DNA of 45,655 nt from Oscillospiraceae bacterium (GCA_015067255.1 SVMS01000016.1:1-45655), one strand, 5' to 3'. Counted from the first letter of the stretch, positions 1 to 9,747 are shown. Made by a program: numbers and translations. Notes: generated by a model not told the origin, from the letters alone.

Positions 1-107
1 ATTTTCAGATGGTCTATTGACAGGTATGGATATTTATATTTTTCGAGCAATTTTTGGGCAAGTGCAGTTTTGCCTGTATGCGATGCTCCTGTAATTAAAA
101 TAATCAT
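1..107 (-). CDS. P-loop kinase/ATPase-like protein, N-terminal fragment
   Basis: Only the first 35 codons lie in the window; the gene runs off the left edge. The protein opens MIILITGASHTGKTALAQKL, in which GASHTGKT is a Walker A nucleotide-binding loop directly after the first beta strand, as in adenylate-kinase-like small kinases. The ATG at 107 follows a good Shine-Dalgarno (AGGTGAG) and has its own promoter upstream, so it is probably transcribed independently of the gene before it. The substrate cannot be told from this fragment. Confidence 0.7.
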   Translation of the reverse strand, partial: MIILITGASHTGKTALAQKLLEKYKYPYLSIDHLK

Positions 108-144
108 TATCTCACCTACAAATTCTAATTTATCGGTTAGTTGT

Positions 145-172
145 ATTATAGCATAACTTGACCAACAAACAA
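145..172 (-). promoter_or_regulatory. Sigma-A-type promoter for the P-loop gene
   Basis: On the minus strand, TTGTTT (172-167) and TATAAT (150-145) are separated by 16 bases, about 38 bases before the ATG at 107. It lies in the gap after the QueG-like gene. Confidence 0.55.
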
Positions 173-186
173 TGAAAAGCTGTTTT

Positions 187-972
187 TTAATTGCTTTTTG
201 TTTTAATATTTCTGATAAGAGGTTGTTTGCCTCGCCACGCAAAAGCATATTTGCCGTATTTTTCTTTAAATTCTTTGTTGGTCATATTTTCAAGCTCATT
301 CAGATTTAAAATTATCCTATTATCCCCTGCTACTGCAATTTTTTTATTCATAGGACATACGTTTATACATATATCACAACCCCATATACTATTCCCTTTC
401 AAGAAACATTCTTTTTCAAATTCGGAAAAATCACCCTTTTTCTGACTTATATGAGAAATACATCTTTCTTTATCAAAGCCATTATTTTTCAAAGCTTTTG
501 TAGGGCAACTTTCAATACAAATACCGCAATCAATACAGCTTTGTATATTACCTTCTGTTTCAAAATCCAAATCCGTAACTACAGTACATATATGAACAAA
601 AGAGCCGTATTCTTTTGTTATTATCAAATTATTTTTTCCTATTACTCCTAAAGCACAAAGCGCAGCCGTTTTCACTTCATTTATAGGCGAACTGTCACAA
701 AAGCCAACAAATTTGTTTTGAGTAAATTTTGACCTTACTTCATCTAATGCATTTTTCATCAAACATTCTGCTTTTTTATGATAGTCTTCTGCTTGTGCAT
801 ATGAAGACATTTCCCCTTTTAAACGCTCATAGGGAAATATACAGCAAATGACACCCTTTGCCTCAAAATCAATAGCTTTATTACACTTTAACAGCGGCAA
901 AACATCTTCAAATGCACAAAATCCTACTAAATTAAATTGTTTTTCAAAAATCGTTTTTAATATTTTTTTCAT
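187..972 (-). CDS. queG: Epoxyqueuosine reductase-like iron-sulfur protein (short QueG)
   Basis: Probably reduces epoxyqueuosine to queuosine in tRNA, the last step of queuosine synthesis, in the cytoplasm. At 261 aa it lacks the C-terminal HEAT-like extension of long QueG proteins such as that of E. coli. Eight cysteines suited to two [4Fe-4S] clusters are visible: C146/C149/C152/C156 in CxxCxxCxxxCP, C171 in RCISH, and C199/C202/C206 in a second CxxCxxxCP. The block CDSSPINEVKTAALCALGVI followed by GKN matches the QueG catalytic region, with D93 in the place of the catalytic acid, and AFAWRGKQPLIRN near the end fits the family. ATG follows AAGGAAA. It is divergent from the nucleotidyltransferase gene at 1047. 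A cobamide-dependent reductase with another substrate is possible, because no other queuosine gene is in view. Confidence 0.75.
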   Translation of the reverse strand: MKKILKTIFEKQFNLVGFCAFEDVLPLLKCNKAIDFEAKGVICCIFPYERLKGEMSSYAQAEDYHKKAECLMKNALDEVRSKFTQNKFVGFCDSSPINEVKTAALCALGVIGKNNLIITKEYGSFVHICTVVTDLDFETEGNIQSCIDCGICIESCPTKALKNNGFDKERCISHISQKKGDFSEFEKECFLKGNSIWGCDICINVCPMNKKIAVAGDNRIILNLNELENMTNKEFKEKYGKYAFAWRGKQPLIRNIKTKSN

Positions 973-1046
973 AGTGAATTTTTCCTTATCTTATTGGGCA
1001 TAATACAGCTATTCTATAATGGTTATCATTTAAAGGAGTCGATAGC

Positions 1047-3332
1047 TTGAAAGCAATAATTTTAGCAGGTGGAATGAGCACAAGATTGCGTCCTATTACC
1101 TGCACTATACCTAAGCCTATGGCAAAAATTTGCGGAATTCCCGTTATGGAGCGTATCATTGAGCTTTTAAAGGAAAACGGAATAACAGAATGTGCTGTAA
1201 CACTTCTTTACTTATCCGAAAAAATAAAAGAACATTTCGGAGACGGAAGCAAATACGGAATATCTATAAAATATTTTGAGGAAAAAGCACCATTAGGAAC
1301 AGCCGGAGGAGCAAAAAGCTGTGAAGGCTTCACTGATGATACTGTTCTAATTATAAGCGGAGATGCAGCTTGTGAGTTTGATTTAAAAAGTGTCATATCC
1401 TTTCACAAACGTCAAAAAGCTGATGCAACTATTGTTACTACTCAGGTAGAAGAGCCTTATGAATTTGGAGTAGTTTTAAGTGATGAAGTTGGCTCAGTTA
1501 CAGGCTTTATTGAAAAACCAAGCGTTCAAAACGCATATTCAAACATTGTGAATGCAGGAATTTATATTATGGAGCCTCAATGCTTCGAGCTTATAGATAA
1601 AACACCCTTTGATTTTTCAAAGGATTTATTTCCTTTGATTATGAAAAGAAATTTAAAGCTTTGTGCATACAATGCAAAGGGCTATTGGTGCGATATAGGA
1701 ACAACAGAAAAATATTTATCCTGCAATATAGATGCTGTTACAGGTAAATATCCTTGTAAGCTTGACGGAGCATCTGTAACACAAGGCGTAACTTCAAAAT
1801 CAAAAATACCGGAAAATGTTGTTGTAATACCGCCATGTTATATAGGTGAAAACGTTCAAATCGGAAACAATGCTGTTATAGGACAACACAGTATTATTGA
1901 AGATAATGTTCAAATCGGCGATAATGCAAGCATTAAAAAAAGTATAATAGGAGAGCACAGCAGAATAGGCTCTTTTTGCGAAATTAGAGGCTCTGTTATT
2001 TGTTCTTCGAATATATTAAGTGAAGGTGTGCGTGCTTTTGAAGGAAGCATAATCGGAGATAAATGCACTATAGGAAAAAACGCATTTATTGATAAAGGTG
2101 TTAAAATATGGCCGCAAAAAGGTATTCCTTCAAATTGTAGCGTAACACAAGATATTATATGGGGAAACTGCAAAACCTCTGTTTTTGATGATGACGGTCT
2201 TTGCGGAAAATACGACAGTATAATAACGCCTTCCGTTGCGGCAAATGCAGGAGTTGCTGTTGCAAGCGCTCTTCAATTCGGCTGTATCGCAGTTGCAGGC
2301 AATTCAAAGGAAGACGAAATGCTTTCTGCTGCATTCAGTGCAGGAGTAATGTCTGCAGGTTTAAACGTCTTAAACCTCGATATTTGCCCCGAAAATTTAT
2401 GGAAATTCTGCATAACCTATTATGGTTGCCGTGCGGGTGCATATTTTAAAAGAACAAATGGTAAAAATATAATTTTCCTTTGCTCTGAAAACGGAATTAA
2501 AATTAACAGTGAGCTTGAAAAAAAGATAGAGGTTTGCTTCGAAAATTCAAAAACCGTTTCTCAGAAAATAGGCAAAAAGGAAAACGCTCATTCCTATCAT
2601 ATGCTTTACTCAAATGCCTTAAAAAATTCTGCATTAACTGATTTGAATGGAATTACTGTACAAGTCCACTGCCCTGACACAAGGCTTTATCAAAGCATTA
2701 CAACTGCACTCAGCGCTTTAGGCTGTGAAATTGCCGATGACGGAATTAGCTTCTTTATTTCCCCCGACGGTAATGAGCTTACCTGCATTGATGAGCGTGG
2801 AAGCTTTTATTCAAAAGAATATACAGAAAATTTAGCTATTCTTTGTGATGCTCTTAACGGAAATAAAAAGATAAATATTCCCATAACCGCCCCAAGCATT
2901 GTTAAATCAGTGTTAAAAAATACAGGTGCTGATATAATAACAGTAGAGCAAAGCAAAGATATAACAAATCTCAATTCATATTTAGCACATTGTGATGCAG
3001 GCTTTGCAATAGTTTGTATTTTAACAGCTAAAAAATTAACTAAAAAGCCGTTATATACCTTATCTAAAAACCTTCCTTCTTTCCACGTTCTTAAAACCAC
3101 AGTGGAAAGCTCAATAACACCAGGGGCTGCATTAGATATATTCAGGCATCACGGCTATGACAATACTACAACCGATAGCGGTATAAGGATAAATGACCCA
3201 AAAGGCATAGTAACTGTTTCCCCTTCAAAAGAAGGTAAAAAATTCATTTTAAAGGTAGAGTCAAAGGATACAGAAACCGCTAAAGAGCTTTGCGCCGATA
3301 TAAGCGATTTATTAAAGACTAAAGAACAATAA
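1047..3332 (+). CDS. NDP-sugar pyrophosphorylase fused to a degenerate phosphomannomutase-like domain
   Basis: The 761-aa protein has three parts. Residues 1-230 are a nucleotidyltransferase domain starting MKAIILAGGMSTRLRPIT, the GG-x-TRLRP-T signature of sugar-1-phosphate nucleotidylyltransferases. Residues 255-375 are hexapeptide repeats (left-handed beta helix: IGENVQIGNNAVIG and similar). Residues 385-761 resemble phosphoglucomutase/phosphomannomutase. The N-terminal half should make a nucleotide sugar (GDP-mannose or similar). The C-terminal half has the PMM layout but not its catalytic motifs: the phosphoserine loop TASHNP is not found before NGIKI, the DGDxDR metal loop is replaced by SPDGNE, and the final PSGTEP loop reads PSKEGK. 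The start is TTG with AAAGGAG eight bases upstream. It stands alone and ends in a bidirectional terminator. The substrate is inferred, not shown. Confidence 0.8.
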   Translation: MKAIILAGGMSTRLRPITCTIPKPMAKICGIPVMERIIELLKENGITECAVTLLYLSEKIKEHFGDGSKYGISIKYFEEKAPLGTAGGAKSCEGFTDDTVLIISGDAACEFDLKSVISFHKRQKADATIVTTQVEEPYEFGVVLSDEVGSVTGFIEKPSVQNAYSNIVNAGIYIMEPQCFELIDKTPFDFSKDLFPLIMKRNLKLCAYNAKGYWCDIGTTEKYLSCNIDAVTGKYPCKLDGASVTQGVTSKSKIPENVVVIPPCYIGENVQIGNNAVIGQHSIIEDNVQIGDNASIKKSIIGEHSRIGSFCEIRGSVICSSNILSEGVRAFEGSIIGDKCTIGKNAFIDKGVKIWPQKGIPSNCSVTQDIIWGNCKTSVFDDDGLCGKYDSIITPSVAANAGVAVASALQFGCIAVAGNSKEDEMLSAAFSAGVMSAGLNVLNLDICPENLWKFCITYYGCRAGAYFKRTNGKNIIFLCSENGIKINSELEKKIEVCFENSKTVSQKIGKKENAHSYHMLYSNALKNSALTDLNGITVQVHCPDTRLYQSITTALSALGCEIADDGISFFISPDGNELTCIDERGSFYSKEYTENLAILCDALNGNKKINIPITAPSIVKSVLKNTGADIITVEQSKDITNLNSYLAHCDAGFAIVCILTAKKLTKKPLYTLSKNLPSFHVLKTTVESSITPGAALDIFRHHGYDNTTTDSGIRINDPKGIVTVSPSKEGKKFILKVESKDTETAKELCADISDLLKTKEQ

Positions 3333-3390
3333 AAAGACAAAAAGCGGCAAGAACAAGAAATCAATTCTTGTAAGCCGCAAAAATGTCTTT
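3333..3390. terminator. Bidirectional terminator between the nucleotidyltransferase and radC
   Basis: Nested inverted repeat: AAAGACA/TGTCTTT outside, GCGGC/GCCGC in the middle, ACAAGAA/TTCTTGT inside, followed by a T-rich tract to 3405. It separates two convergent genes and can serve both strands. Confidence 0.8.
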
Positions 3391-3404
3391 ATTTTAATTT
3401 TTTA

Positions 3405-4091
3405 TCAACCTTTAAGCATATTGCTCTGTGCAAGAGAAACATAATCTCCGTCAGAAGCAAAAATAAAATGGTCAATCAATTTTATTCCCAATTCCAACAA
3501 AGTCGCATATAGCTTCTTAGTAGTAGCTACGTCATCTAAAGAAGGAAGCGCTGTTGAAATAGGATGATTATGTGCTATAATAACGCCCGAAGCATTATAA
3601 TTAAGAGCTGTTTCAACAATCTTTCTTGTGTCTAAGGTTACTGTATTAACATTACCTTTTGCGACTATACTATGTCCTAAAATTGAGCTTTTTGCATCAA
3701 GGCATAATAAAGTTATTATTTCATAATCTCTTCCGATAAAAGTCGGAAGCATATATTGTGCTGCGTGGTCAATAGATGTAATAGTTTTTACATTTTTATT
3801 TTTCTCTTGATTATATATCTTAGCAACCTCAAGAACAAGCTTTAACTGAGCCGCAGCAACAGGTCCTATACCGTCAACCTTCTGCAATTCTTCTGCGCTT
3901 GCTTCAAACACACCGCAAAAACCAAATTTTCTTATAAGCTCGTGTGCAAGCTCATTAGTATCACGTCTGGGTACAGCTCCAAAAAGCAAAAGCTCTAAAA
4001 TATTATGGAGTTCAAAATCATCTGCTCCGCTTTTCAAAAAACGATTTGCAAGCCTTTGTCTGTGGCCTGCATGAGGATTTTTGTTTTCCAT
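3405..4091 (-). CDS. radC: RadC family JAB/MPN protein
   Basis: A 228-aa protein of the RadC family, whose cellular role is unsettled despite the DNA-repair name. A helix-hairpin-helix region (about 35-90, LQKVDGIGPVAAAQLKL) precedes the MPN+ domain. The metalloprotease-like zinc motif is intact: H174-N-H176 followed by PSLDD (S184, D187), in the JAMM pattern HxH...SxxD. It is the last gene of the long minus-strand block, 23 bases after pyrE, and ends at the shared terminator. The ATG start gives the normal family length. Confidence 0.92.
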   Translation of the reverse strand: MENKNPHAGHRQRLANRFLKSGADDFELHNILELLLFGAVPRRDTNELAHELIRKFGFCGVFEASAEELQKVDGIGPVAAAQLKLVLEVAKIYNQEKNKNVKTITSIDHAAQYMLPTFIGRDYEIITLLCLDAKSSILGHSIVAKGNVNTVTLDTRKIVETALNYNASGVIIAHNHPISTALPSLDDVATTKKLYATLLELGIKLIDHFIFASDGDYVSLAQSNMLKG

Positions 4092-4114
4092 CGTTACTTA
4101 TGCCTTTCTTATTG

Positions 4115-4690
4115 CTATATTTTTCTGCTTCCGGGCTTTATTGCAGGAGTTCCTTCCTTACAAAGAGGACACTCATCTGCATCCCATGATTCAACTTCCA
4201 TTGAAATAACAGCTTGGAAAGGTACTCCGAAATCCATTTTTCCTCCGGTTCTGTCAACAATAGAGCCAACACCTGCTACAACACCGCCGGCTTGTTTAAC
4301 TATTTCTATTACTTCCTTAACAGAGCCTCCTGTTGTAACAACATCTTCAACAATGAGAACCTTTTCTCCCTCTTTTATCTGGAAGCCTCTTCTCAATGTC
4401 ATTTTTCCGTCTTCTCTTTCAGCAAAATAATTTCTTACCTTAAGATGACGGGAAACCTCATATGCCATTTGAACAGCGCCCATAGCAGGACCTATAACAA
4501 CATCAATACCGTAATCGCTGAATTTTTCTGCAAGGTCAGCACAAAGCTCTTCACTGTATTTAGTATTTTGGAATATTTTTGCACATTGAAGATATTTATT
4601 GCTGTGTCTTCCAGATGTCAACAAAAAATGACCTTCCAATAAAACTCCTGCTTCTTTTAAAACCTCTAAAATTCTCTCTTTGCTAAGCAT
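4115..4690 (-). CDS. pyrE: Orotate phosphoribosyltransferase
   Basis: Transfers ribose phosphate from PRPP to orotate to give OMP in pyrimidine synthesis. The PRPP-binding signature [13 protein letters not shown] is present near residue 115, and the region [19 protein letters not shown] near the N terminus is typical of the family. The 191-aa length and the Cys-containing tail ([18 protein letters not shown]) resemble the clostridial type. The ATG overlaps the end of rluD by 8 bases, so translation is probably coupled. No pyrimidine genes sit beside it; pyrB is about 35 kb away in this window. Confidence 0.95.
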   Translation of the reverse strand: MLSKERILEVLKEAGVLLEGHFLLTSGRHSNKYLQCAKIFQNTKYSEELCADLAEKFSDYGIDVVIGPAMGAVQMAYEVSRHLKVRNYFAEREDGKMTLRRGFQIKEGEKVLIVEDVVTTGGSVKEVIEIVKQAGGVVAGVGSIVDRTGGKMDFGVPFQAVISMEVESWDADECPLCKEGTPAIKPGSRKI

Positions 4691-5618
4691 TTTTTTCTCT
4701 CCTTAAGCTTTTTAATATATTTTCAAAATAATCGGGTAATTGCTCTGAAAATTCTAAGTATTCCCCTGTTATTGGATGAACAAAGCCCACAGTCTGTGCA
4801 AACAAGCATTGTCCTTCCAATCCAAATTCATTAGTTTTCCTGCCATAAACATCATCACCTAAAACAGGACAGCCTATAGACGACATATGTACTCTTATCT
4901 GATGAGTACGGCCTGTTTCAAGCACGCATTTTACATATGTATATTTATCAAATTTTTCAATAACAGAAAAATGAGTCACTGCCCTTTTTGAATTTACCAT
5001 TGTTACAGTCATCTTTTTCCTGTCGGTACGGTGTCTGCCTATAGGAGCATTTATTGTACCGCTGTCGGTTTTCGGACATCCGTGAATAATAGCGGCATAT
5101 TCTCTTTTAAAGCTATGCTCTTTTATTTGCTGTGATAATCCTATATGCGCCGCATCATTTTTAGCAACCATCAATAGACCGCTAGTATTTTTATCAATTC
5201 TATGTACTATTCCCGGTCTAATCACTCCGTTTATACCTGAAAGACTGTCTTTACAATGATACAAAAGAGCATTTACAAGCGTTCCTTCATAATTGCCTGC
5301 CGCAGGATGAACAACCATTCCACGTGCCTTATTTACAATAAGCAAGTCTTTATCCTCATAAACTATATCCAAAGGAATATTTTGAGGGACAGCTTCCAAC
5401 TCTTTGGGAGGCTCAAAGAAAATTTCTATTTCATCATTTTCAGAAACTATAAGCTTTTTATCTGCAAGTTTGCCGTTAATAAGTATATTGCCTTCTTCTA
5501 TAAGCTTTGTAATTTGTGAACGTGAAAACCCTTCGGTAACATCTGAAAGATATTTATCAAGCCTTACTTTCGGGCTGTTCGTCACCTTTATTTTCAGATT
5601 TTCCATTTCCAAAATCAC
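4683..5618 (-). CDS. rluD: RluA-family 23S rRNA pseudouridine synthase
   Basis: Converts specific uridines in rRNA to pseudouridine. An S4 RNA-binding domain (residues about 15-85, [10 protein letters not shown]...GNILINGK) is followed by the RluA catalytic domain with [11 protein letters not shown], whose Asp is the nucleophile, and [10 protein letters not shown]. The GTG at 5618 is one start; an ATG four codons in (5606) is equally possible because neither has a clear Shine-Dalgarno. Either way it begins inside lspA (50-62 base overlap), so it probably relies on coupling to lspA translation. The exact rRNA target (RluD-like or the ylyB type found beside lspA in Bacillus) cannot be read from the sequence. 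Confidence 0.88.
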   Translation of the reverse strand: MILEMENLKIKVTNSPKVRLDKYLSDVTEGFSRSQITKLIEEGNILINGKLADKKLIVSENDEIEIFFEPPKELEAVPQNIPLDIVYEDKDLLIVNKARGMVVHPAAGNYEGTLVNALLYHCKDSLSGINGVIRPGIVHRIDKNTSGLLMVAKNDAAHIGLSQQIKEHSFKREYAAIIHGCPKTDSGTINAPIGRHRTDRKKMTVTMVNSKRAVTHFSVIEKFDKYTYVKCVLETGRTHQIRVHMSSIGCPVLGDDVYGRKTNEFGLEGQCLFAQTVGFVHPITGEYLEFSEQLPDYFENILKSLRREKNA

Positions 5619-6096
5619 CGTCCAAAAACAACAGCCAAATTACACCTAATATTGCCCCTATTACAACGCACATATCAGCAACATTGAAAATAGCCGGACA
5701 TATAAAATAGATAAGTTTAAAGTTTATAAAATCAACGACATAACCTAAAAGAACTCTGTCTATAAGATTTCCGATGCCGCCGCCTATTATCAGTGCAACA
5801 CAAATTGTACCAAACTTGCCTTTAATCATTCCTTTAATTAAAGCGAAAACCAAAAAAGCTATAAATACTACTGTTGCCACAATAAATATCCAGCGCTGAT
5901 TGTCAAGCATTCCAAAGGCTGCACCCTTGTTTTCGGTGTAAGTAAAATTCAAAACATTATTTATCACCGTTATATCCTTATCAGGTGCAAGCAATTTTAC
6001 AGCAATAAGCTTGGTTATTTGGTCTGCAACAACAGACAAAATAACCACAGCTACCGTTAACAACATCTGAAAATTAAAATACTTTTTTATATTCAA
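5557..6096 (-). CDS. lspA: Lipoprotein signal peptidase (signal peptidase II)
   Basis: Membrane aspartic protease that removes signal peptides from prolipoproteins; this window encodes several candidate substrates (the amidase, SGNH and cyclophilin lipoproteins). Four hydrophobic segments are visible. The two catalytic aspartates are in GNLIDRVLLGYVVDFI and FNVADMCVVIG, and NFTYTENKGAAFG is the conserved periplasmic-side motif. The start is TTG at 6096 with a weak upstream site. The charged C-terminal tail (about 20 residues, [16 protein letters not shown]) is longer than usual and is encoded in the overlap with rluD. Confidence 0.93.
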   Translation of the reverse strand: MNIKKYFNFQMLLTVAVVILSVVADQITKLIAVKLLAPDKDITVINNVLNFTYTENKGAAFGMLDNQRWIFIVATVVFIAFLVFALIKGMIKGKFGTICVALIIGGGIGNLIDRVLLGYVVDFINFKLIYFICPAIFNVADMCVVIGAILGVIWLLFLDGDFGNGKSENKGDEQPESKA

Positions 6097-6128
6097 GTGT
6101 TCATCAACTCATTTTTATTTTTTGACAA

Positions 6129-8915
6129 TTAGTCAACAACCTCAGCGCAACGTTTGCAAAGTGTAGGATGCTTTTCATTCTTTCCTACTGTATCTGAGAA
6201 TATCCAGCAACGCTCACATTTTTCGCCGTTTGCCTTCAAAACAGATACGGAAAGATTTTCAAGCTCTCCTTTATATTCACCCTCTGCTCCGTTTATTACT
6301 TCGATTTCAGAAACTATAAACGCTGTTGCAAGCTCTTTCTCAACGCTCTTTATAAAGTCATAAAGCTCGTCTTTAGCATAAAGAACAACTTTAGCTTCAA
6401 GAGATTTTCCTATAACCTTTGCATTTCTTGCATTTTCAAGAGCCTTTGATACATCATCTCTTATTTCGTGAATTTTATCCCACATTGAAACAGCATCTGC
6501 ATCAGCTTTAATTTCAAGCTTCTCAGGAATATCATTGTAAAGAACGCTATAATCATTGTCGGAACTTCTGTGAGGCATACAGTTCCAGATTTCCTCACTT
6601 GTAAATGCAAGCACAGGTGCAATTAAGCGCTCCATTGTATCGAGAATTATAAACATTGTTGTTTGTGCTGCTCTTCTTAAATATCCGTCTGTTTTTTCAC
6701 AGTAAAGTCTGTCCTTAAGAACGTCGAGATAGAAGTTAGACATATCAACAACACAGAAATTATGAATAGAATGGAATACTTGATGGAATTCATAAGCTTC
6801 ATATGCTTTTCTTGTTTTTTCAAGCAAAGCAGAAAGCTTACTCAATGCAAATTTATCAATTGAAAGCAATTTATCCTCTGATACCATATCAGTATCGGGA
6901 TTGAAATCACTTAGATTGCCCAAGATATATCTTGCTGTATTTCTTATCTTTCTGTAAGCTTCTGAAAGCTGTTTTAAAATATCGGGAGAAATACGGATAT
7001 CCGCATGATAATCACTTGAAGCAACCCAAAGTCTTAATATATCAGCTCCGTAACCGTCAAAAATCTCCTGAGGCAATATTCCGTTGCCCAAAGATTTAGA
7101 CATCTTTTTGCCCTCTCCGTCAACAACCCAGCCGTGAGTAACAACTGACTTATAGGGAGCTTCTCCTCTCCAAGCAACAGAGGTCAAAAGAGAAGACTGG
7201 AACCAACCTCTATATTGGTCTGCTCCTTCAAGATACATATCTGCAGGCCATTTAAGATTTTCTCTCTCCTCACATACGGCTGCATGAGTAACACCTGAAT
7301 CAAACCATACGTCCATAATATCGTTTTCTTTTTTGAATTCTCCGCAACCGCACTCGCATACTGTTCCCTCAGGAAGAATATCCTTTGCAGCAGTTGTGTA
7401 CCAAGCATCAGAGCCTTTTTCTCTGAACAGCTTAGCTACAGACATAATGCTTTCTCTGGTCATCAGCTCTTTACCGCATTTTTCACAATAGAAAATCGGG
7501 ATAGGAACGCCCCATCTTCTTTGACGGGAGATACACCAGTCCTGTCTGTCTCTAACCATTGAAGTAATTCTGTCCTCGCCCCATTCGGGAATCCACTCTA
7601 CCTTTTTAATTGCTTCAATAGCCTTATCTTTAATACTTTCAACTGAGCAGAACCACTGTTCTGTAGCTCTGAAGATTATAGGATTTTTACATCTCCAGCA
7701 GTGCGGATACTGATGCACTATTTGTTCAAGCGCAAACAAAGCACCTGTCTCTTCCAAATGCTGTGCTATCTCTTTATTAGCAACGTTTATATCAAGACCG
7801 CTGAACTGTCCTGCAAGCTCATTCAGCTTGCCTTGGCTGTCAACAGGAACTATTATTTCAAGCTCTTTATAATTTCTGCATACATCATAGTCCTCTACAC
7901 CATGTCCGGGAGCTGTATGCACGCAGCCTGTACCGCTTTCCAATGTTACGTGGTCTCCCACTATTACAAGAGATTGACGCTCAAGGAAGGGATGCTGAGT
8001 TTTCATATACTCAAGCTCGCTTCCTTTGATTGTTCCTATTACCTCATATTCACTTACACCTTTAGCCGCAAAAGCTTTTTCATAAAGCTCTGTTGCCATT
8101 ACAAAATATTCGCCCTGTGATTTAATAACGGAATATTCAAAATCAGGGCCAACACAAATTGCAACGTTTCCGGGTAAGGTCCAGGTAGTTGTTGTCCAGA
8201 TAACAAAATATGTCTTATCAAGCTCAGCGCCTAATTTGCTTAAAAGACCCTTATCGTCTGTAACTCTGAATTTTACATATATGGAATGACATTTATCGTC
8301 AGCATATTCGATTTCAGCATCAGCAAGCGCTGTCTGACAGTCAGGACACCAATAAACAGGCTTTTTACCCTTATATATATATCCCTTTGTAGCCATTTCG
8401 CAGAATATCTCTATTTGCTTTGCTTCAAATTCGGGAAGCAAAGTGATATACGGATTATCCCATTCACCTATAACTCCCAAACGCTTAAACTGCTTTCTCT
8501 GGTCATCTAAATAATCCAAAGTAAATTCACGGCATAGCTTTCTTAACTCAACCGGCTCAATGGCGCTTGAGTTTTCTACACCTGCTTTTTTTCTTGCTTT
8601 AAGCTCAGTGGGAAGTCCGTGAGTATCCCAACCGGGAACAAAAGGCGCTTTATACCCTGTCATATTCTTATAGCGCACAATAATATCCTTAAGAGCTTTA
8701 TTAAGTGCTGTTCCCAAATGGATATCTCCGTTTGCATAGGGAGGGCCGTCATGTAAAACAAACAAGGGTTTACCCTCATTCTTTTCCATTAAACCTTCGT
8801 ATATTTTCTTTTCCTCAAATTCTTTGAGCATTTCGGGTTCTCTTGTAGGTAATGCTGCTCTCATTGAAAAATCGGTTTTCGGTAAATTTAATGTTTGGTT
8901 ATAATCCTGCGACAT
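6129..8915 (-). CDS. ileS: Isoleucyl-tRNA synthetase
   Basis: Charges tRNA-Ile. At 928 aa it is a full-length bacterial enzyme. The class I signatures are present: PPYANGDIHLG (HIGH) near residue 58 and KMSKS in GKKMSKSLGNG. The editing domain lies between them (GTGCVHTAPGHGVEDYD). A C-terminal zinc site (CERCWIF ... CKRC) closes the protein. The ATG follows AAGGAAG. Only 29 bases separate it from divIVA, so there is no room for a T-box leader, which often controls ileS in Firmicutes; it must be read from upstream promoters. Confidence 0.97.
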   Translation of the reverse strand: MSQDYNQTLNLPKTDFSMRAALPTREPEMLKEFEEKKIYEGLMEKNEGKPLFVLHDGPPYANGDIHLGTALNKALKDIIVRYKNMTGYKAPFVPGWDTHGLPTELKARKKAGVENSSAIEPVELRKLCREFTLDYLDDQRKQFKRLGVIGEWDNPYITLLPEFEAKQIEIFCEMATKGYIYKGKKPVYWCPDCQTALADAEIEYADDKCHSIYVKFRVTDDKGLLSKLGAELDKTYFVIWTTTTWTLPGNVAICVGPDFEYSVIKSQGEYFVMATELYEKAFAAKGVSEYEVIGTIKGSELEYMKTQHPFLERQSLVIVGDHVTLESGTGCVHTAPGHGVEDYDVCRNYKELEIIVPVDSQGKLNELAGQFSGLDINVANKEIAQHLEETGALFALEQIVHQYPHCWRCKNPIIFRATEQWFCSVESIKDKAIEAIKKVEWIPEWGEDRITSMVRDRQDWCISRQRRWGVPIPIFYCEKCGKELMTRESIMSVAKLFREKGSDAWYTTAAKDILPEGTVCECGCGEFKKENDIMDVWFDSGVTHAAVCEERENLKWPADMYLEGADQYRGWFQSSLLTSVAWRGEAPYKSVVTHGWVVDGEGKKMSKSLGNGILPQEIFDGYGADILRLWVASSDYHADIRISPDILKQLSEAYRKIRNTARYILGNLSDFNPDTDMVSEDKLLSIDKFALSKLSALLEKTRKAYEAYEFHQVFHSIHNFCVVDMSNFYLDVLKDRLYCEKTDGYLRRAAQTTMFIILDTMERLIAPVLAFTSEEIWNCMPHRSSDNDYSVLYNDIPEKLEIKADADAVSMWDKIHEIRDDVSKALENARNAKVIGKSLEAKVVLYAKDELYDFIKSVEKELATAFIVSEIEVINGAEGEYKGELENLSVSVLKANGEKCERCWIFSDTVGKNEKHPTLCKRCAEVVD

Positions 8916-8944
8916 AGCTTTTACTTCCTTTTCTATCGTATATA

Positions 8945-9730
8945 TTAGTCTTTTATATTAAAATCAATTTTAACCTGTTCTGTTTCAATTGTATCTTGTA
9001 AATCCAATGCTCTACGAACTTTTTCTTTATCTATATATGCTTCGGTAGTTTTTTCTTCAACAGCTTCTTCCTGCTCTGCTTCTTCATTTTCATTACTGTT
9101 GTCTTCTACCTCTTCAGTCTCTTCAGCCACTTGCTCATTTTCTATCGGCTCAAGAATAACTCCTTTACTTTCTTCGGGCTTCTCATCAAAAATTTTCTCT
9201 TCCTCTTTGGGCTCTTCATAAGTAGGTAAGGAAAGAATTGTCTTTAAATGCTCTTTGTATAGCTCCTGAAGCTTAAGTTTAAAATCGCTTACTTCTTTTT
9301 TTATCTGATCAAGAGCTTTTTTCTCTTTTTCTATCTCTTTTTCGTTTTGTGCTTTAAAGTCAGCAAGTCTTTTCTCTTCCTCTTCTCTTTGCTTTGCTGC
9401 CTTTTCTTCCACATCGTCAATAAGGTCCTTAGAAACCTTTTCCGCTGCTTCGATTATCTCCTTTGACTTAGCTTCTGCTTCAACAGTTGCTTCATCACGA
9501 ATTCTTTGAGAATATAAAACAGCATTTTTGATATTTGTTTCCTGAGTGCGATATTCTTCGACTTTTTGCGCCAAAATAGTTAATTTTTTCTTCAAATCTT
9601 CGTTTTCATTATAAAGCTTCTCATAGTCTTTTGAAAGGCTAAGTAAAAAATTATCTACTTGCTCCTGATTATAGCCTCCCATAAACGAACCTTTAAATGT
9701 TACGTTATCAATATCTGCCGGCTTATACAT
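8945..9730 (-). CDS. divIVA: DivIVA-family cell division/polar organiser
   Basis: A coiled-coil scaffold that recognises curved membrane at septa and poles. The N-terminal membrane-binding region (YKPADIDNVTFKGSFMGGYN) is followed by long heptad-rich stretches (about 35-160) and a glutamate-rich C-terminal tail (about 170-235). At 261 aa it is longer than B. subtilis DivIVA, with the extra length in the acidic tail. It lies 17 bases after ylmH and just before ileS, the standard order of the Gram-positive division cluster. Confidence 0.92.
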   Translation of the reverse strand: MYKPADIDNVTFKGSFMGGYNQEQVDNFLLSLSKDYEKLYNENEDLKKKLTILAQKVEEYRTQETNIKNAVLYSQRIRDEATVEAEAKSKEIIEAAEKVSKDLIDDVEEKAAKQREEEEKRLADFKAQNEKEIEKEKKALDQIKKEVSDFKLKLQELYKEHLKTILSLPTYEEPKEEEKIFDEKPEESKGVILEPIENEQVAEETEEVEDNSNENEEAEQEEAVEEKTTEAYIDKEKVRRALDLQDTIETEQVKIDFNIKD

Positions 9731-9747
9731 TTTTATCCCTCTATCTC

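Noticed and set aside
1011-1030. A third copy of the terminal repeat (ATAATGGTTATCATT) upstream of the nucleotidyltransferase
   Set aside because: Only about 11 bases match, and there is no partner end; the sequence doubles as a -10 box.
7701-8120. 139-codon open frame opposite ileS
   Set aside because: It is the reverse strand of a strongly conserved ileS region, with no ribosome-binding site and no protein-like composition.
8916-8944. T-box leader for ileS
   Set aside because: Only 29 bases separate divIVA and ileS; no room for a T-box, and no specifier or antiterminator sequence.
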